Assembly (NCBI GenBank): GCA_025766275.1
Contig: JAFKAC010000007.1
Coordinates: 2,170,001 to 2,234,000, forward strand
Length of the DNA: 64,000 nt
DNA from: Lactarius indigo
Taxonomy: Eukaryota; Basidiomycota; Agaricomycetes; Russulales; Russulaceae
Direction: 5' to 3'
In this document: positions 40,542 through 52,015 of the stretch, piece by piece
Layout: every line of letters starts with the position of its first letter
Numbering within the stretch: the stretch's first letter is position 1
The notes under the pieces: model-generated
Database searches by the model: none
The model's input: the letters and a program-made list of their open reading frames with translations, nothing else
What the model was told of the DNA's origin: nothing
Program-made: the position numbers and the translations under genes

Positions 40542-43500
40542 ATGGCCCAACCATATGATCGCTTCACCCGTCGCAAGGAGGTCAGTCCACCGTCCACTTT
40601 CTCTATTCGTAAAATCCCTTGTCGTTCACCAGGATGTGGTCGCTGGTTCTGCAACAACGCCGGCCTCACAAAACACATGCGATCCAAGCATCGGATCCCT
40701 CCTCTGCAAGCGCATCCCATTCCCACTCCTTGGCCACTGGCAGCCGATAACTCAGACCCACAGCCAATCGACGACCCGCAATTTATTGATGACTGGCCCA
40801 ATTCTCCCCCTCCAGACCCTCCCCCAGCCGATGGAGGCGTACACGAAGAAGAGGAAGGTCCCGAGTGGGAGTTTCATCCGTCTTTGTGTGGTAAGGATCC
40901 GATTGTCACTCTATTAACGCGTTCACTGAACAATTTCTGGCTATTTTTCTAGCAACTCCATGTGACGAAAACCACGTGTATCTTCCACCTGGTACCACAC
41001 CGTCCCCTCCTCCAGCCCGGGCTCCAGATGACTGGACACCGTATCGTAATCGCGTCGAATTCGAGCTTGCCGAGTTCTTGTATCGAAAGGTTCAGATGTC
41101 CGGAAATGACATCAATGTCCTTTCACAGCTATGGCGCGCTTCACTCATCAACCATGGCGTCCCCCCCGACGATATCAACCTCTTCGATAGCTGGGACAGC
41201 CTCTATGCGACCATCGATGCAACACCTTTCGGAGATGCAGTATGGCAGGGGTTTTCTCTGTCATACAGCGGCCGTCGTCCCGACAACACACCAGAGTGGA
41301 TGACCAAGACATACGACGTTTGGCACCGAGACGCGCGCCAGTTATTACACAACATGCTCGCAAATTCGGACTTCGACAATGAATTCGATTATGTTCCATT
41401 CCGCGAGTTCGATGCCCAGAAGAGACGACGATGGCGCGATTTCATGAGTGGCGACTGGGCCTGGAGGGAAGCCGATATTATTGCTAACAATCCAGAGACA
41501 CGCGGCGCAATGCTTGTCCCAATCATCCTCAGTAGCGACAAGACTACAGTGTCCGTGGCAACAGGGCATAACGAGTACTATCCTGTCTACATGTCGATCG
41601 GCAACGTACGGAACAATATCCGTCGCGCTCATCGAAATGCAATCGTCCTACTGGGTTTTTTGGCCATCCCTAAGAGTAAGTGCTTCCTTTGGACGTGGCC
41701 TAAGTACTGAATATTTTCATAGCGGACAAACAGCATACCGACGATAATGAATTCCGCAAATTCCGCCGGCAGTTATTTCACTCGTCCCTCGCACAAATCC
41801 TTAGCAGCGTTCGCCCTGCGATGAGCACTCCTGAGGTTACCCGAACCCCGGACGGCCACTTTCGTCGAGTCATCTACAGCATAGGGCCATACATCGCGGA
41901 CTACCCCGAACAGGCCCTCTTGGCCTGCATAGTTCAAGGCTGGTGCCCTCGGTAAGCCGCATCCGTTCATCCTTTTTTTTTTTTTTGACACGACATGCTC
42001 GAAGTTGCACTGCACTCCCCGGTAACCTCGACATCGGTGGGGAGCGGCGGTCACAAGAACTAACGAATGCGCTGATAAACATACTGGATCCAGGCTCACT
42101 GTGGAGTCAATATGGTATTGTAGGATATGTGACGGTATGTATTTGTACTCCCTCGTAAAGGAGTCGAGGTAACTGACTCATTTGAAGCCATTTACTTCAG
42201 AGTTCCCCCGGGCAGATATCCACGAACTCGTTGCCCCCGACATACTTCACCAAGTTATCAAGGGCACTTTCAAGGACCACCTGGTGACCTGGGTTGAAGA
42301 ATACCTCGAGTTGTCACATGGTAAGACCTACGCGAAGACGATATTAGATGACATTGACCGCCGGTGAGTCTATTTCCCAAAGGCGGCGTCCATTAGTATC
42401 CCATTCTCTTCGATCAGGATCGCGCTGGCACCTCCATTCCCAGGGCTCCGCCGCTTTCCTCAAGGCCGTGGCTTTAAGCAATGGACGGGCGACGATTCAA
42501 AAGCGCTGATGAAGGTGGGCACACTCATTTATGGCCGTTACACGGCTGACGCTGTCTCCGTCCCATAGGTCTATCTCCCTGCGTTAGAGGGACACATGCC
42601 GGCTGACGTGATTCGCGCCTTCCGCGCATTCTTGGATTTTTGCTACCTTGTTCGACGAGACATGTTCAATGATGACACGTTGGGTTTAGTACAGAATGCC
42701 CTTGACCGCTTTCAACACTTTCGTTTGATCTTTCAGGCAGTGGGAGTTCGTCCGAACGGATTCTCTCTTCCACGGCAACACTCCCTTTGTCATTACCGAC
42801 ATCTCATACGCTTGTTCGGCGCTCCCAACAGCCTTTGTTCTTCAATAACTGAATCCAAGCACATCAAGGCCGTCAAGGAGCCATGGCGTCGTTCGAATCG
42901 CTGCAACGCCCTTGGTCAAATGCTCATCATCAACCAGCGTCTCGACCAGCTCGCAGCCTCGCGCTCTTATTTCGAATCAAGGGGTATGCTCAAGAGCACG
43001 GTACTCGCAGATGCCTGCGAGCGTGCAAGTTCATTCGGTATGTCATCTGATGTGTTACCAAAACGTTGACGCATAGACCTGAATACAGATGCGCCTGCTG
43101 ACGCGCTGGACGCTGACACAGCCCCACACTCTGCCAATGCAGTCCAAGGCGAAGACCCTCGTGAGGTAGATGAAACGCGTCCAGTCGACGACAAAGATGC
43201 CGTCAGCCACGTATGGCTACCTGAGAATCGCCATACGTGTATTTTTCTCTACCTTTTCACTAGTTTCTGACTTTTTCGTCCTCAATAGAGAGAGGGTATC
43301 CGTCCTCTGTCACGGAGCTGGCAACCGTCTTCCAACAACCTGATTTTCAAGATCTTCTTCGTCGTTTTTTGTTCGATCAACTCCACATGGACGACCCCAA
43401 CGCCCCTGCTGGTTCAGATGTTCCCCTAGCTCAGTGCCCCCCTTTCGACGGTAAAATTTCTGTTTACCACACCGCAACAGCTGTTTTCTTTTCACCCAGC

Positions 43501-43956
43501 GATCCGAGTGGCCTTCAAGGAATGCGCTCGGAATGTATTCGCTGCAACCCACGCTGGTGCAAGCAGACCCCTCGATTTGACACCGCTTTCGTAGAACGTG
43601 ACTCCACTCTACCCGGGGCACGAGGATTCGATGTCGTGCGCTTACGCGCGTTATTCTCTTTCGTTTGGAGGGATATTTACTACCCCTGTGCACTCATTAG
43701 ATGGTTCATACACGTGGGAGATAAGCCGGACGAGGTGACGGGTTTGTGGGTCGTGCAACCAGACACCAACGCCGATGGATCACCAGCAGTTGAAGTGATC
43801 CATCTGGATTCTGTCCTCCGCGCGGCACATTTATTGCCCGTTTTTGGGAACAGCTTTATGCCCATCGAGTTATCCCCACACAACGCTCTTGATGCGTTCG
43901 AAACTTATTATATTAATAAATACATAGATTATCATGCTTTTGAATTTGCATCATAG
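40542..43956 (+). CDS. Plavaka-type transposase, multi-exon, apparently intact
   Basis: ATG at 40542. An N-terminal C2H2 finger (CRSPGCGRWFCNNAGLTKHM, then RSKH) is followed by an acidic linker and an intron at about 40892-40950. The main exon then begins TPCDENHVYLPP, with FELAEFLYRKVQMSG and VPFREFDAQKRRRWRDFMSGDW, and PIILSSDKTTVSVATGHNEY carries likely catalytic acids. Later exons (from 41724, 41993, 42188, 42419, 42571) give FRRVIYSIGPYIADYPEQ, LVAPDILHQVIKGTFKDHLV and HYRHLIRLFGAPNSLCSSI followed by TESKHIKAVKEPWRRSN. The last exon (about 43290-43956) ends YYINKYIDYHAFEFAS. All match the Plavaka plan as I remember it. Introns are short GT-AG. A 14-15 T run lies in one intron. No frame-breaking lesion was noticed, so it could act on this or related elements. 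Confidence 0.87.
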
Positions 43957-44629
43957 CTTTGTTCGCCACGATGAATCCGACCACTTTCAGCCATTTTTCG
44001 GAGTTGTCGGCTGGCACCTAATTCAACTTCCTATCTCGGATGATCCCGATCCCCAACATCCACCAATCCGCCTTCTAACATCGATTTTCCATTCTTTTCT
44101 CTTCCCATCATCTCATCTCACTCTCCGTCGCTCTTTTTCACGTCAAACTACAGTACGTCAAAATGTTCGATAATTCCGACATCGGCAGCCACCATCATCA
44201 ACCGGCCACCTCATTTCAGACGACTCCCTCCCCACGTCGTCGTCGTCGATGGTCTCGCTGACAAATGGCATCCCTACCATTCCCCGCCCTGCGGGCTTTC
44301 TTTCGGTTGACACTGGCGAAACCCTGGAACATTATTCATACCTATGCCCCCGGCCGATGATTGGCCCAGCTAAGGTACGCGAGTTTTTTTATTTTCTCTC
44401 AGATTCTGACTTGTCCTTCTCGTACTAGTATGCCTCGTTGACGCCGCTCGCGTCGCCTGTCGACCACTCGCTCCCCTTTGGACGGGATCTTCCAACTTGT
44501 TCCCTTTTTTTTTACGTTTGAACTCGATACTTACTCAACTGTTACATCTCGACACTTGCTCTAATACAGTATGCGTCGTCAGCGTCACCTGTGCCGGGGA
44601 TACTGGTCGTTACATATCTCTCACCCCGA
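43957..44629. other. Sequence downstream of the transposase
   Basis: No supported gene. Pyrimidine-rich sequence with short frames only; it presumably holds the transposase 3' UTR. Confidence 0.5.
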
Positions 44630-45340
44630 CTTTCCATCTTCCGTCTTCCATCGATATCCAGAGGACCCCCTTTTGTTCTACTTTCTCCCCTCCATTTCGT
44701 GTGACACGTCCAAGACATCTTACAACAGAAGAAGTCTGATCGGAACGCGAACCCCAGCAGCTCTATTCCTTCATTCTTCGACTTTCCATCTTCCGTCCTC
44801 CATCGATATCCAGAGGACCCCTTTCGTTCTACTTTCCCCCGATGTTCGCTACCTACCTCCCAGATTTCAGCTTTCGACAATGAACCTTACTTACAAATAC
44901 ACGCCGTAATTAAGGCTTGGTCTGAGGTCCTATAGACAATCACTTTCCCTTCATTTCGCGTGACGTCCAAGACATCTTACAACAGAAGAAGTCTGATCGG
45001 AACGCGAACCCCAGCAGCTCTATTCCTTCATTCTTCGACTTTTCATCTTCCGTCCTCCATTGATATCCAGAGGACCCCTTTCGTTCTACTTTCTCCCCTC
45101 CATTTCGTGGGACTTTCCATCTTCCGTCCTCCATCGATATCCAGAGGACCCCTTTCGTTCTTCTCTCTCCCCTCCATTTCGTGTGACACGTTCAAGACAT
45201 CTTACAACAGAAGAAGTCTGTTCAGAACGCGAACCCCAGCAGCTCTATTCCTTCATTCTTCTACAGCACATTCAAGATACAACGAAATCGGCTCATAACG
45301 CGAACCCCAGCAACTCCATTCCTTCAAGTTATTTCACCTA
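44630..45340. repeat. Imperfect tandem repeats inside the DNA transposon
   Basis: A unit of roughly 150-260 bp occurs about four times (starts near 44630, 44782, 45040 and 45113), plus a partial 3' copy. Landmarks in each are CTTCCGTCCTCCAT, GATATCCAGAGGACCCC, CAAGACATCTTACAACAGAA and CGCGAACCCCAGCAGCTC. Copy 2 carries about 90 bp of extra sequence and copy 3 is truncated. No coding role; it may be a recombination-prone subterminal array. Confidence 0.85.
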
Positions 45341-45539
45341 TAACAGCCCAGGCCTTCACTCGTAAGCGCGAACCCACCCACGCGCTTTTTGTTTTTCAAA
45401 CTGGGAACATGCCGGATACAAATACTAGTAGCTAAGGGTCACTACAAGTTAAGAAATATATACACTTTTGAGCATGTACAACGCGACTTTAGCCACTGGA
45501 TTTGACTTGAGACGTTTCGCGTTGCTGAGACCAATGCAA

Positions 45540-45702
45540 ATTACTTAATTGCCATGGTGCGCTTAATTCACTTGCCGGATAATTAGCCGAGACGGAAATT
45601 ACAATCCTGGGAATTACTTGATCGTCCCTTTTCGCTTAAATTTACTTTATTTCCAAATTAAGTAGCCAAAGTAAAATTCAGGAGCGTGTTCGAATGCTGA
45701 TG
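45540..45702. repeat. Right terminal inverted repeat and subterminal region
   Basis: It carries degenerate TTACTTAATT, AATTACTTG and AAGTAAAATTCAGGAG words and ends TGTTCGAATGCTGATG. This is the inverted counterpart of 16409-16442 with about four mismatches. Confidence 0.8.
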
Positions 45703-46739
45703 TTATGCTTTCGCGTCAACAATATCCGTCTCCATCTGCGTCTGTCTGTGTTTTCTGTTTCCTATTTTATTCTCTATCTCTTTCGTCTACGCTTCCCCTC
45801 GATTCGACATATATTACTTGCTACAATGTGACTGCACGTGTCAACCACTCGCGGGCCTCGACCTTTGGGCGACAGCCACCGAGCGTCATGCATCATGTAT
45901 CAAGGACAACACTTTCAATAGACAGATTTCGCTTCGAAGGATTTTCATAAGAATTTTCCTTTTCTTTTCTCGGGTCCGCCATGCGGCCGCACCGAATCCG
46001 CGAGCACGAACTCCAAATATGTCTCAAAGGTTTTTTTTTTTTTTTTTGAAATCGATATGTCTCAAAGTTCTCAGCACAGTGCCAGCCTGAGTGATCAGCG
46101 AACCAAGGGCGTTGCCGCCTGCAACTCAAAAACTGTATGGCATTTGCCTCACCTATTGTATCTCAATCTACTGCAGTTCAATGGAATTTGAGCAGCTATC
46201 TGAGAGGTTTCGGATCTACTTGGTTATGGGCCTTATGGCGAAAGAAGACGATAGAATCTTTTCCTTGTCACAACGAATGGCGACTCATGGCACACTGGAC
46301 CTAATTCGTGAGCTCTCATTTAGACAGTTTTCGGGGTGAGGGTGTGAACTTTGGGATATAGCCAGGCTGACAATCAGAACTTGGACGAAATACGAATGCT
46401 ATTCACGCTTGTTTCATGCTAGTATCATATTATGTATCACTATTCGTAATAATATGACAGTCCAGAGGAATAAAATACAGTATCATAGCGTATTGTAGAG
46501 AATCCCAGAGGGTCAATTATGTTCGTACAGTGTCGCATATTCAATAACAGTCCGTCAAGGGGTATGTAACGTGTCGAAACCAATCAAAAAGTCTGCCAAT
46601 GAACCGCGGCTACGCGCGGAACCAGCACCAATCCGCTGGCCTTGTAAATAATATGTACAACCTCAGCCACAGGAACAGGAGGAGTGGTGGGTATCCCGCC
46701 CGAGGTCTCCCTGAAGGTCGATGAGGACAAATCACACGA
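45703..46739. other. Intergenic stretch right of the DNA transposon
   Basis: Only short frames without recognisable domains (for example plus 46091-46339). It contains a 25 bp poly(T) micro-insertion at 46030-46054 and AT-rich sequence at 46380-46560. Confidence 0.4.
46030..46054 (-). mobile_element. Poly(A)-tail-only retro-insertion (25 bp)
   Basis: G, T17 and GAAATCG are flanked by perfect 13 bp direct repeats ATATGTCTCAAAG at 46017-46029 and 46055-46067. On the minus strand it reads CGATTTC-A17, close to the GGAATC-An and GGATTTG-An tails of the LINE copies in this window. Confidence 0.8.
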
Positions 46740-47114
46740 GTAGGCTGGCGGCGGCCCCGCCCACTACCACGATGCCGACGACGATTCCAAGCTGCCAGTG
46801 CAAGTCCCGAAGCGGTAGGACCCGACCGACGATGTGTCCGAAGAGCGACGGGAGGGCAGCGCAACAGCTCCATACGATCTACCCATCCGCGATTTCCCGC
46901 CTCTGAGTCGCCGAGGAAGAATGTGTCCATGGTGAGCACCTCCGTGCAGATGGCAGCGAGTGATTGGTCGCTGCTCCAACTTGGTGAAAAATATTTTCTC
47001 AGGAAGAGATAGTCCGTGTGAGAGACCAGCAGTGTCGAACAAGACAATGCGATCCATCAAGTAGTCACCGTAGTTGAGGTAAGGGGTAAACGGTAAACCC
47101 CCGAGCTGCAGCAT
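46740..47114 (-). pseudogene. Unrecognised, probably broken membrane protein gene
   Basis: From an ATG at 47114 the frame reads a plausible protein segment (YLNYGDYLMDRIVLFDTAG, then LSLPEKIFFTKLEQ). A second frame further on encodes LHWQLGIVVGIVVVGGAAASLLV, a clear membrane helix followed by a stop. The frames do not join without a frameshift or unseen intron. I do not recognise the family. Confidence 0.25.
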
Positions 47115-47866
47115 TACTTAGATATGGACTCCAAATTTGTCCCCTGTCCGTTCGCTACGGACATGAGTGCATGAGTACCCACGAACATAGCGATGTCTCC
47201 AATATAACCAGTCCGAGAAACAGATGAAATTACTCCAGCATGGGGTCCGAGTTGGAATACCAAGCACGGATTGTTTGTTTGTTTGTTCCTGACGGGCCCT
47301 TGGGCCTTGTTCGTTCAGAGATAGGACAGCCCCTGAAAATAAAGAAAATCCACTTGGATGGTCTGGAAGTTCGATTCGGTATGATGTTCGTCTCGACTTG
47401 ACCCTCGAGAAATCGGCTCACGCGATAGCCGCCTCACCTACGTACGCTATCTGAGCCTCGCTCCGCCGACAGCGAACCTATGCACTTCCAAACTAAAAAT
47501 GCGATTTAATTGTCGACTTTCAAAAATTTCCACAGGGTCACCAATTTTTTTTCTACCTCACTCAGCGACAAGTCTCCTAACAGTGTGTACTGCACGCGCA
47601 TGTTGGCTACTGCACAAGCTACTGCACGACTCCCAAACGTTTTCCTGCGTACCGGCGCACATAGAATAGCGGAAATTATTAGTCCACTTCATTCACTAGT
47701 AACCAATAATCAAACGTTAATACTAGGCCACTGGCCTGGCATCTCTATAACGACGTTAAAATGACATTGCAGTCAGACTGCAGCGTACACTCGTAACCGT
47801 CGATAATATTACAGACCAACTCAGTGTCACGACATCCAAGATGTTGCATCGCCGTAGAAGGCCCCT
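47115..47866. other. Intergenic stretch before P450 E
   Basis: No gene supported. It holds a TTTG microsatellite at 47274-47287 and the 3' flank of P450 E. Confidence 0.4.
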
Positions 47867-49797
47867 TCATTCGTACAAACTCAGCCCTTCGTTTAGCAAC
47901 GCTTCAGCCTCCGTAAACCGAGGGACCGCCTTGTATTCGAACGGAACAGGGCGACTGTCCTGCCTAATTAGTACGAAGTCCATTGACGAAGCACGCAAAA
48001 AACACGTACGCCGTGGGGCCAGCTCTGACAAGAGTATGCACGTCCAACTCGCCATGCGATCCTTCAGGACGCTCAAATCGCATCCCCCAAAGCATTGTTG
48101 CAAAGTCGATCGCGAGAGTCCCTTCCGCGACGTGCCTTCCAGGACACACACGCCGTCCGAACCCAAATGACATGTGTCCCTCCTCACGGCCCTCCATCAA
48201 CGTCTTAACCTGGCCGCTCTCGTCCAGGTACCTACTCGGGTCGAACTCCGCCACGTTGCTGCCAAATACCTCCGGGTCGAAGTTGAACAAGTGCACGTTC
48301 TGCAGGGTGACCGTGCCCTTGGGGATGAACATGCCTTCATACCAGTCGTCTGCGGTCGACGCGTGCGGTGTGCCCAAGGGGGCCATTGGTGACCAGCGCA
48401 AGGTCTCTTTGACCATGGCGCGGATATAGGGGAGAAATGGGATATCTGCAAAGGTTGGTGTACGACCGCGACCGACAACTTCGTCAAGTTCGGCATGTGC
48501 GCGGGCTTGGACATTGGGATAGACGAGCAGGGCGAGAACCCACCACAGGAGTGCAGTAGACGTTGTTTCCCCGCCCGCGGCGCTACAATTAGATGATGCC
48601 TTCAGACTCTCGGCGCCTGTCTCAAAGTTTATTTTAGGGGACATACAGCATATCGCCGACGAGCCAGGCTCGTTCGACTTCCGAAAGGCCGTGTTTGCTC
48701 TGAGTTTTAATTATTGTAGCAGCGAAACTCGGTCGATCGATTCCATTCCCCTGCAGTTGGGAGAGTGTTGAAATACGTGATCTATTTCATCTTCATCTGT
48801 GGACCAATATAATCAAGGCGCACCAGGTCATCAGCAACCTTTCCGAGGAGACGTTGAAACATGAGTGAATCTTGGATGAACCAGTACTGTGCATCGCGCT
48901 TCCACTTGGCAAACCTGTAGGGCATGAGAGGAGATAGACGGCCAATGCGATCATGCACCCACCTACTTGGGATATATCTCAACCAAGGGAGATTCTCAAC
49001 TAGACGTGCCCCGGGGTGCATCTCGCGCAACAAGCGCCGCACATGGGTTTCAACTCCAACGACATGTGGATCATTCTCTGATTCAACTGGCGGGATGTGA
49101 TAATTGACGGACAACATGATAGACGATGCGTGGCGGTGAAATTGTTTCTCCAAATTGGGAGGACTCTTCATCACTGCAAGTGCCAACATGATCGCCTCGC
49201 GATTCTGGATGGGGTGGAAGTTTTGTACGGCCGACTTGGAGAAGCCTTCTACAGCGATACGACGAAAACGGCGCAACCTGTACAGGGTCAGCGTGGATAT
49301 ATAAGATAGACTATGGATTGCATACAGGTCGCCATATGGAGTGAGGGAAAACGTCATGTTCTTTGTCAGATAATCGCCCATGGAGATGTAGTGTGGTCTA
49401 TCGGAATATATTGCAGATCGCTTCTCAAGCAAATCGACGGCAACGCGTTGGCTGTTGATGAGTAATAACCCTTTCCCAAGGGCGCTTATATACATCATTT
49501 CACCTGAACGATGCATGAGCGGGCTTTGAGGCACTGAAAGTATGGACTATCACCATATTCATCCTTGCGTTTCGGTGAAGCCAGCCATTCCTGATCTGTG
49601 ATATGCAGAAGATCGCCAATGAGGGGTAGCCCTCTTGGACCCGGTGGCAGTTTACGACGGAAGGAACTCTGGGCGAGTCTTGCAACGAGCCAAAGGGTAC
49701 CCACAAGGAGAAGTGCAGCCAGGAAGCGGGTCGTTTGGTCGCTGCTATCGCCAAGTATCCGAGTAAAGCCGATGATCTCAGGAAGCTGAGCAACCAT
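47867..49797 (-). CDS. Cytochrome P450, copy E (complete)
   Basis: ATG at 49797 (MVAQLPEIIGF), stop at 47867-47869. Exon 1 ends at 49554 (244 nt) and exon 7 starts at 47954 (88 nt). With the family's other exon lengths this gives 530 residues. Motifs: hinge LPPGPRGLPLIG, I-helix AGGETTST, KETLRW, FDPSRYL and haem loop FGFGRRVCPGRH. Introns 2 and 3 keep the frame open, so retained-intron products would not be truncated there. It shares far-upstream sequence with copy A, and its last exon ends GLSLYE like G. Confidence 0.92.
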
Positions 49798-50688
49798 GGT
49801 GGCGAAAGTAAACCGGGGCTGGGAGACTGTTGGAATATATCATTCGTTCATATAAGTCCTTCAGGTTTACATGCGGGCGGGTGTTGTGCGGACCCACGTG
49901 ACCCCTTGGTATTATCATGATGTCTCAGTTTGTACCAAGGTTTTTACCATCCGAATTCTGGGGCGACAAGTCGGGCAAGCATCGCTCCCGAACTCGCTCC
50001 CGGTCAACAGTGAGTCCCCGTGAAAGCCATACATCGAGTTTCGTATCGATGAGCAGATCGTCCTGCCCCTTGTTGATGCCTGCTCTATTTGTGCCGTTGC
50101 GCCCACCCAAGCTGGCTTGCCGATGGGAACCGTGACAGACTGACAGTGAGCGGTGTCAGTGAGCACAAGCGGGGGTCCTCGTCTCGGTCGATCCCGACAA
50201 GCCGACTTGTGTGGGCAACGAGAATACTGTAGAGCCAAACAAAGGTGTAAACAAGCGGGGCGCCGAACATATAGTTATGAACTTAAAACTTGCTGTAACC
50301 CAATGTGACGTATCACAGTTATATTGTCCCACGGTTTCGGCAACGATACAGTACTACAGTCTTCCATGGCTCTTTGGACACTCCTGCTTAAAGTAAGCTC
50401 CGCCAGGTGCCGGTGCGTGTTTTCGAGGGAAATCATGCTCAATTCTGTCAGCTCGCGTGCGAACTCACGAATTGGTATCACTAAAATGAAAGTGACCTTG
50501 ATCCAAAAAAAAAAAAAAATGAAAGTGACCAGTCAAGCGCTGGTCGAGCGAACAAGCCGTCCGAGACGTGCACTGATCCATGTGGAATGCCTGACCTCTC
50601 AAATGACATTCGCACCAAACATTTCATCGAACGGGACATCAAAGGGTGCCTCGAGTGCGTTTTCAGCGACTCTCGCTCATAAATCCCC
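49798..50688. promoter_or_regulatory. Region between P450 E and the hydrolase
   Basis: Divergent spacing of 891 bp. The part 49920-50260 is homologous to sequence upstream of P450 A (870-1130), including CGCTCCCGAACTCGCTCCCG and GTGCGTTGCGCCCACC-like words. A poly(A) micro-insertion lies at 50498-50515. The region must hold promoters for both genes. Confidence 0.5.
50498..50515 (+). mobile_element. Poly(A)-tail-only retro-insertion (about 18 bp)
   Basis: TTGATCC plus an A run lies between copies of AAAATGAAAGTGACC at 50483-50497 and 50516-50530 (15 bp; the first A's merge with the tail). Sense is plus. It sits about 170 bp upstream of the hydrolase start. Confidence 0.75.
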
Positions 50689-52015
50689 ATGACCATGGGG
50701 CAGGACGCACCTCAGCAGCAACGGCCAACTATTCACGACCCAGCCACCTGCGCTCGCAAGGGTCTCTGCCCTGTGGCGAAATCGAGAGGGCAGGACCCTC
50801 CTCTGGAAAGTCACTCTCTGTACTTCGAACAGCATGGCACAGGGCCTATCAAGGTAGTCTTTATCTCAGCGCAAGTACCATGTCCAGATCCTTCTCGTCA
50901 CATTTAATATGACGTCTCTACAGACTAATTGATAGCTTAAACTCATGGGCCGCACAAGTGAAACACTTTAGTCGGCTTCCGCAATACTCCATTCTCGTCT
51001 TTGATAATAGAGGCGCAGGGAACAGCGACACTCCAAAGGGGCCGTACTCGTCTGTCCTTTTTATCATCTGCCCCATTCGACCGGGGCTGACGACCTGCTT
51101 CCCCGTCGCGTGATTTAACAAATAATTCAGGACGAGTGCCATGGCGGAAGACGTCATTGTACTGCTCGATTTCATCGGCTGGACAGAAAGTCGTAGTGTC
51201 CATGTTGTTGGACAATCGCTCGGCGGTATGATTGCGCAAGGTGCGTTGGTACCCCAAATCTGTCTTAGTTCCAACATTGTTGGCGTTCACAGAACTAGCC
51301 TATCGCATCCCCGAGAGATTCATTTCCCTAAGTCTTGCGGTGACTACAGCCGGAGGTCTCCTTACATTCAACGTTCCTACGGTGCGTCTAATTGAGACCT
51401 ATTTTGAGGGAGACTGAACTAGAGTCGTGAGTAGTGGTTCGGATTGAAGAATATTCTAAGGTATAGTACAACTTGAACACGGTGGCGTACATAATGGACA
51501 TCTATAAAATGAAACCAGGGTACAATTCATCAAGGACCCAAAGAGGCGTACTCCCTTCATCGTGGAGAGCTGTTTCAGCTCTTCGTGGTTGAATGCGAGA
51601 GCCGAGAATGATCCCGAGGGCAGGACAAACCGCGAAATTCAAATAATGGTGGGTGCTCAGTCAAGTGAGGTCGACCGTTGTGTTGATGCCTCGCAAGCTA
51701 TACAATGAACGCGCAGCCATAACACCCATCCCCAAACCCCTCGGGGCTCTTTCGCAGATGTGGGCAGGGTTGACGCACCATGTGGAAGCCGAGCGTCTCG
51801 CACAAATATCCAAGGCCATCCCCAAGGTATTGATCCTGACAGGAGATGAAGATCATTTTATCCGGCCATCAAATTCGGCGTATCTAAGCGAGCAAATGCC
51901 CGAGGCAGAATTTGTAGCGTGGACGGACGCGGGACATGTTGTGAGCATACAATATGTAGAGAGATTCAATACTCTCTTGGAACGAGTCTTCGTTGGGGAC
52001 CAGGCAAGATCCTAG
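50689..52015 (+). CDS. Alpha/beta hydrolase fold enzyme
   Basis: ATG at 50689 (MTMGQDAPQQQ). Exons read by eye: 50689 to about 50869, ending at a GC-AG type donor GCAAGT; about 50925-51049 with SWAAQVKHFSRLPQYSILVF then DNRGAGNSDTPKGPY; about 51131-51240 with the nucleophile elbow VVGQSLGGMIAQ; about 51293-51380 with ELAYRIPERFISLSLAVTTAGG; about 51520-51650 with SWLNARAENDPEGRTNRE; and a last exon from about 51718 with MWAGLTHHVEAERL, the Asp region LILTGDEDHF and the catalytic His in DAGHVV. Stop at 52013-52015. One junction (51380-51520) is unclear, so a small exon or a lesion may hide there. The fold covers esterases, lipases and epoxide hydrolases; no narrower call is justified. Confidence 0.75.

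Larger units (their letters stand above)
16409..45702 (+). mobile_element. Plavaka-type DNA transposon with nested retrotransposons
   Basis: Ends: the left terminus CATCAGCATTCGAACA (16409) is matched by the reverse complement of the right terminus ending at 45702; about 30 of the first 34 bases agree. A 2 bp TT may be the target duplication. Subterminal regions carry repeated GTAAAAT-CCAGG-like words. Inside are a transposase (40542-43956, plus) and a divergent DUF6532-like gene (40338 to 16784, minus). Removing the Ty3 (13997 bp), the BTB LTR element (7230 bp) and one 5 bp TSD each leaves about 8.06 kb. The transposase looks intact while the partner gene is interrupted. Confidence 0.85.

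Noticed and set aside
40439..40801. Minus frame of 120 aa across the transposase start
   Set aside because: Overlaps the zinc finger exon and has no domain; the divergent partner begins at 40338.
41971..41986. T run in a transposase intron as a poly(A)-only insertion
   Set aside because: No target duplication visible; it may simply be a polypyrimidine tract before the acceptor.
44630..45340. CRISPR-like array
   Set aside because: Units are long, uneven and without unique spacers of constant size, and the genome is eukaryotic.
16409..45702. Presence of a TET/JBP dioxygenase gene, which can accompany some mushroom transposons
   Set aside because: No HxD...H dioxygenase motif was found in any exon between the TIRs.
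46091..46339. 82 aa plus-strand frame as a gene
   Set aside because: No domain, no splice or promoter support.
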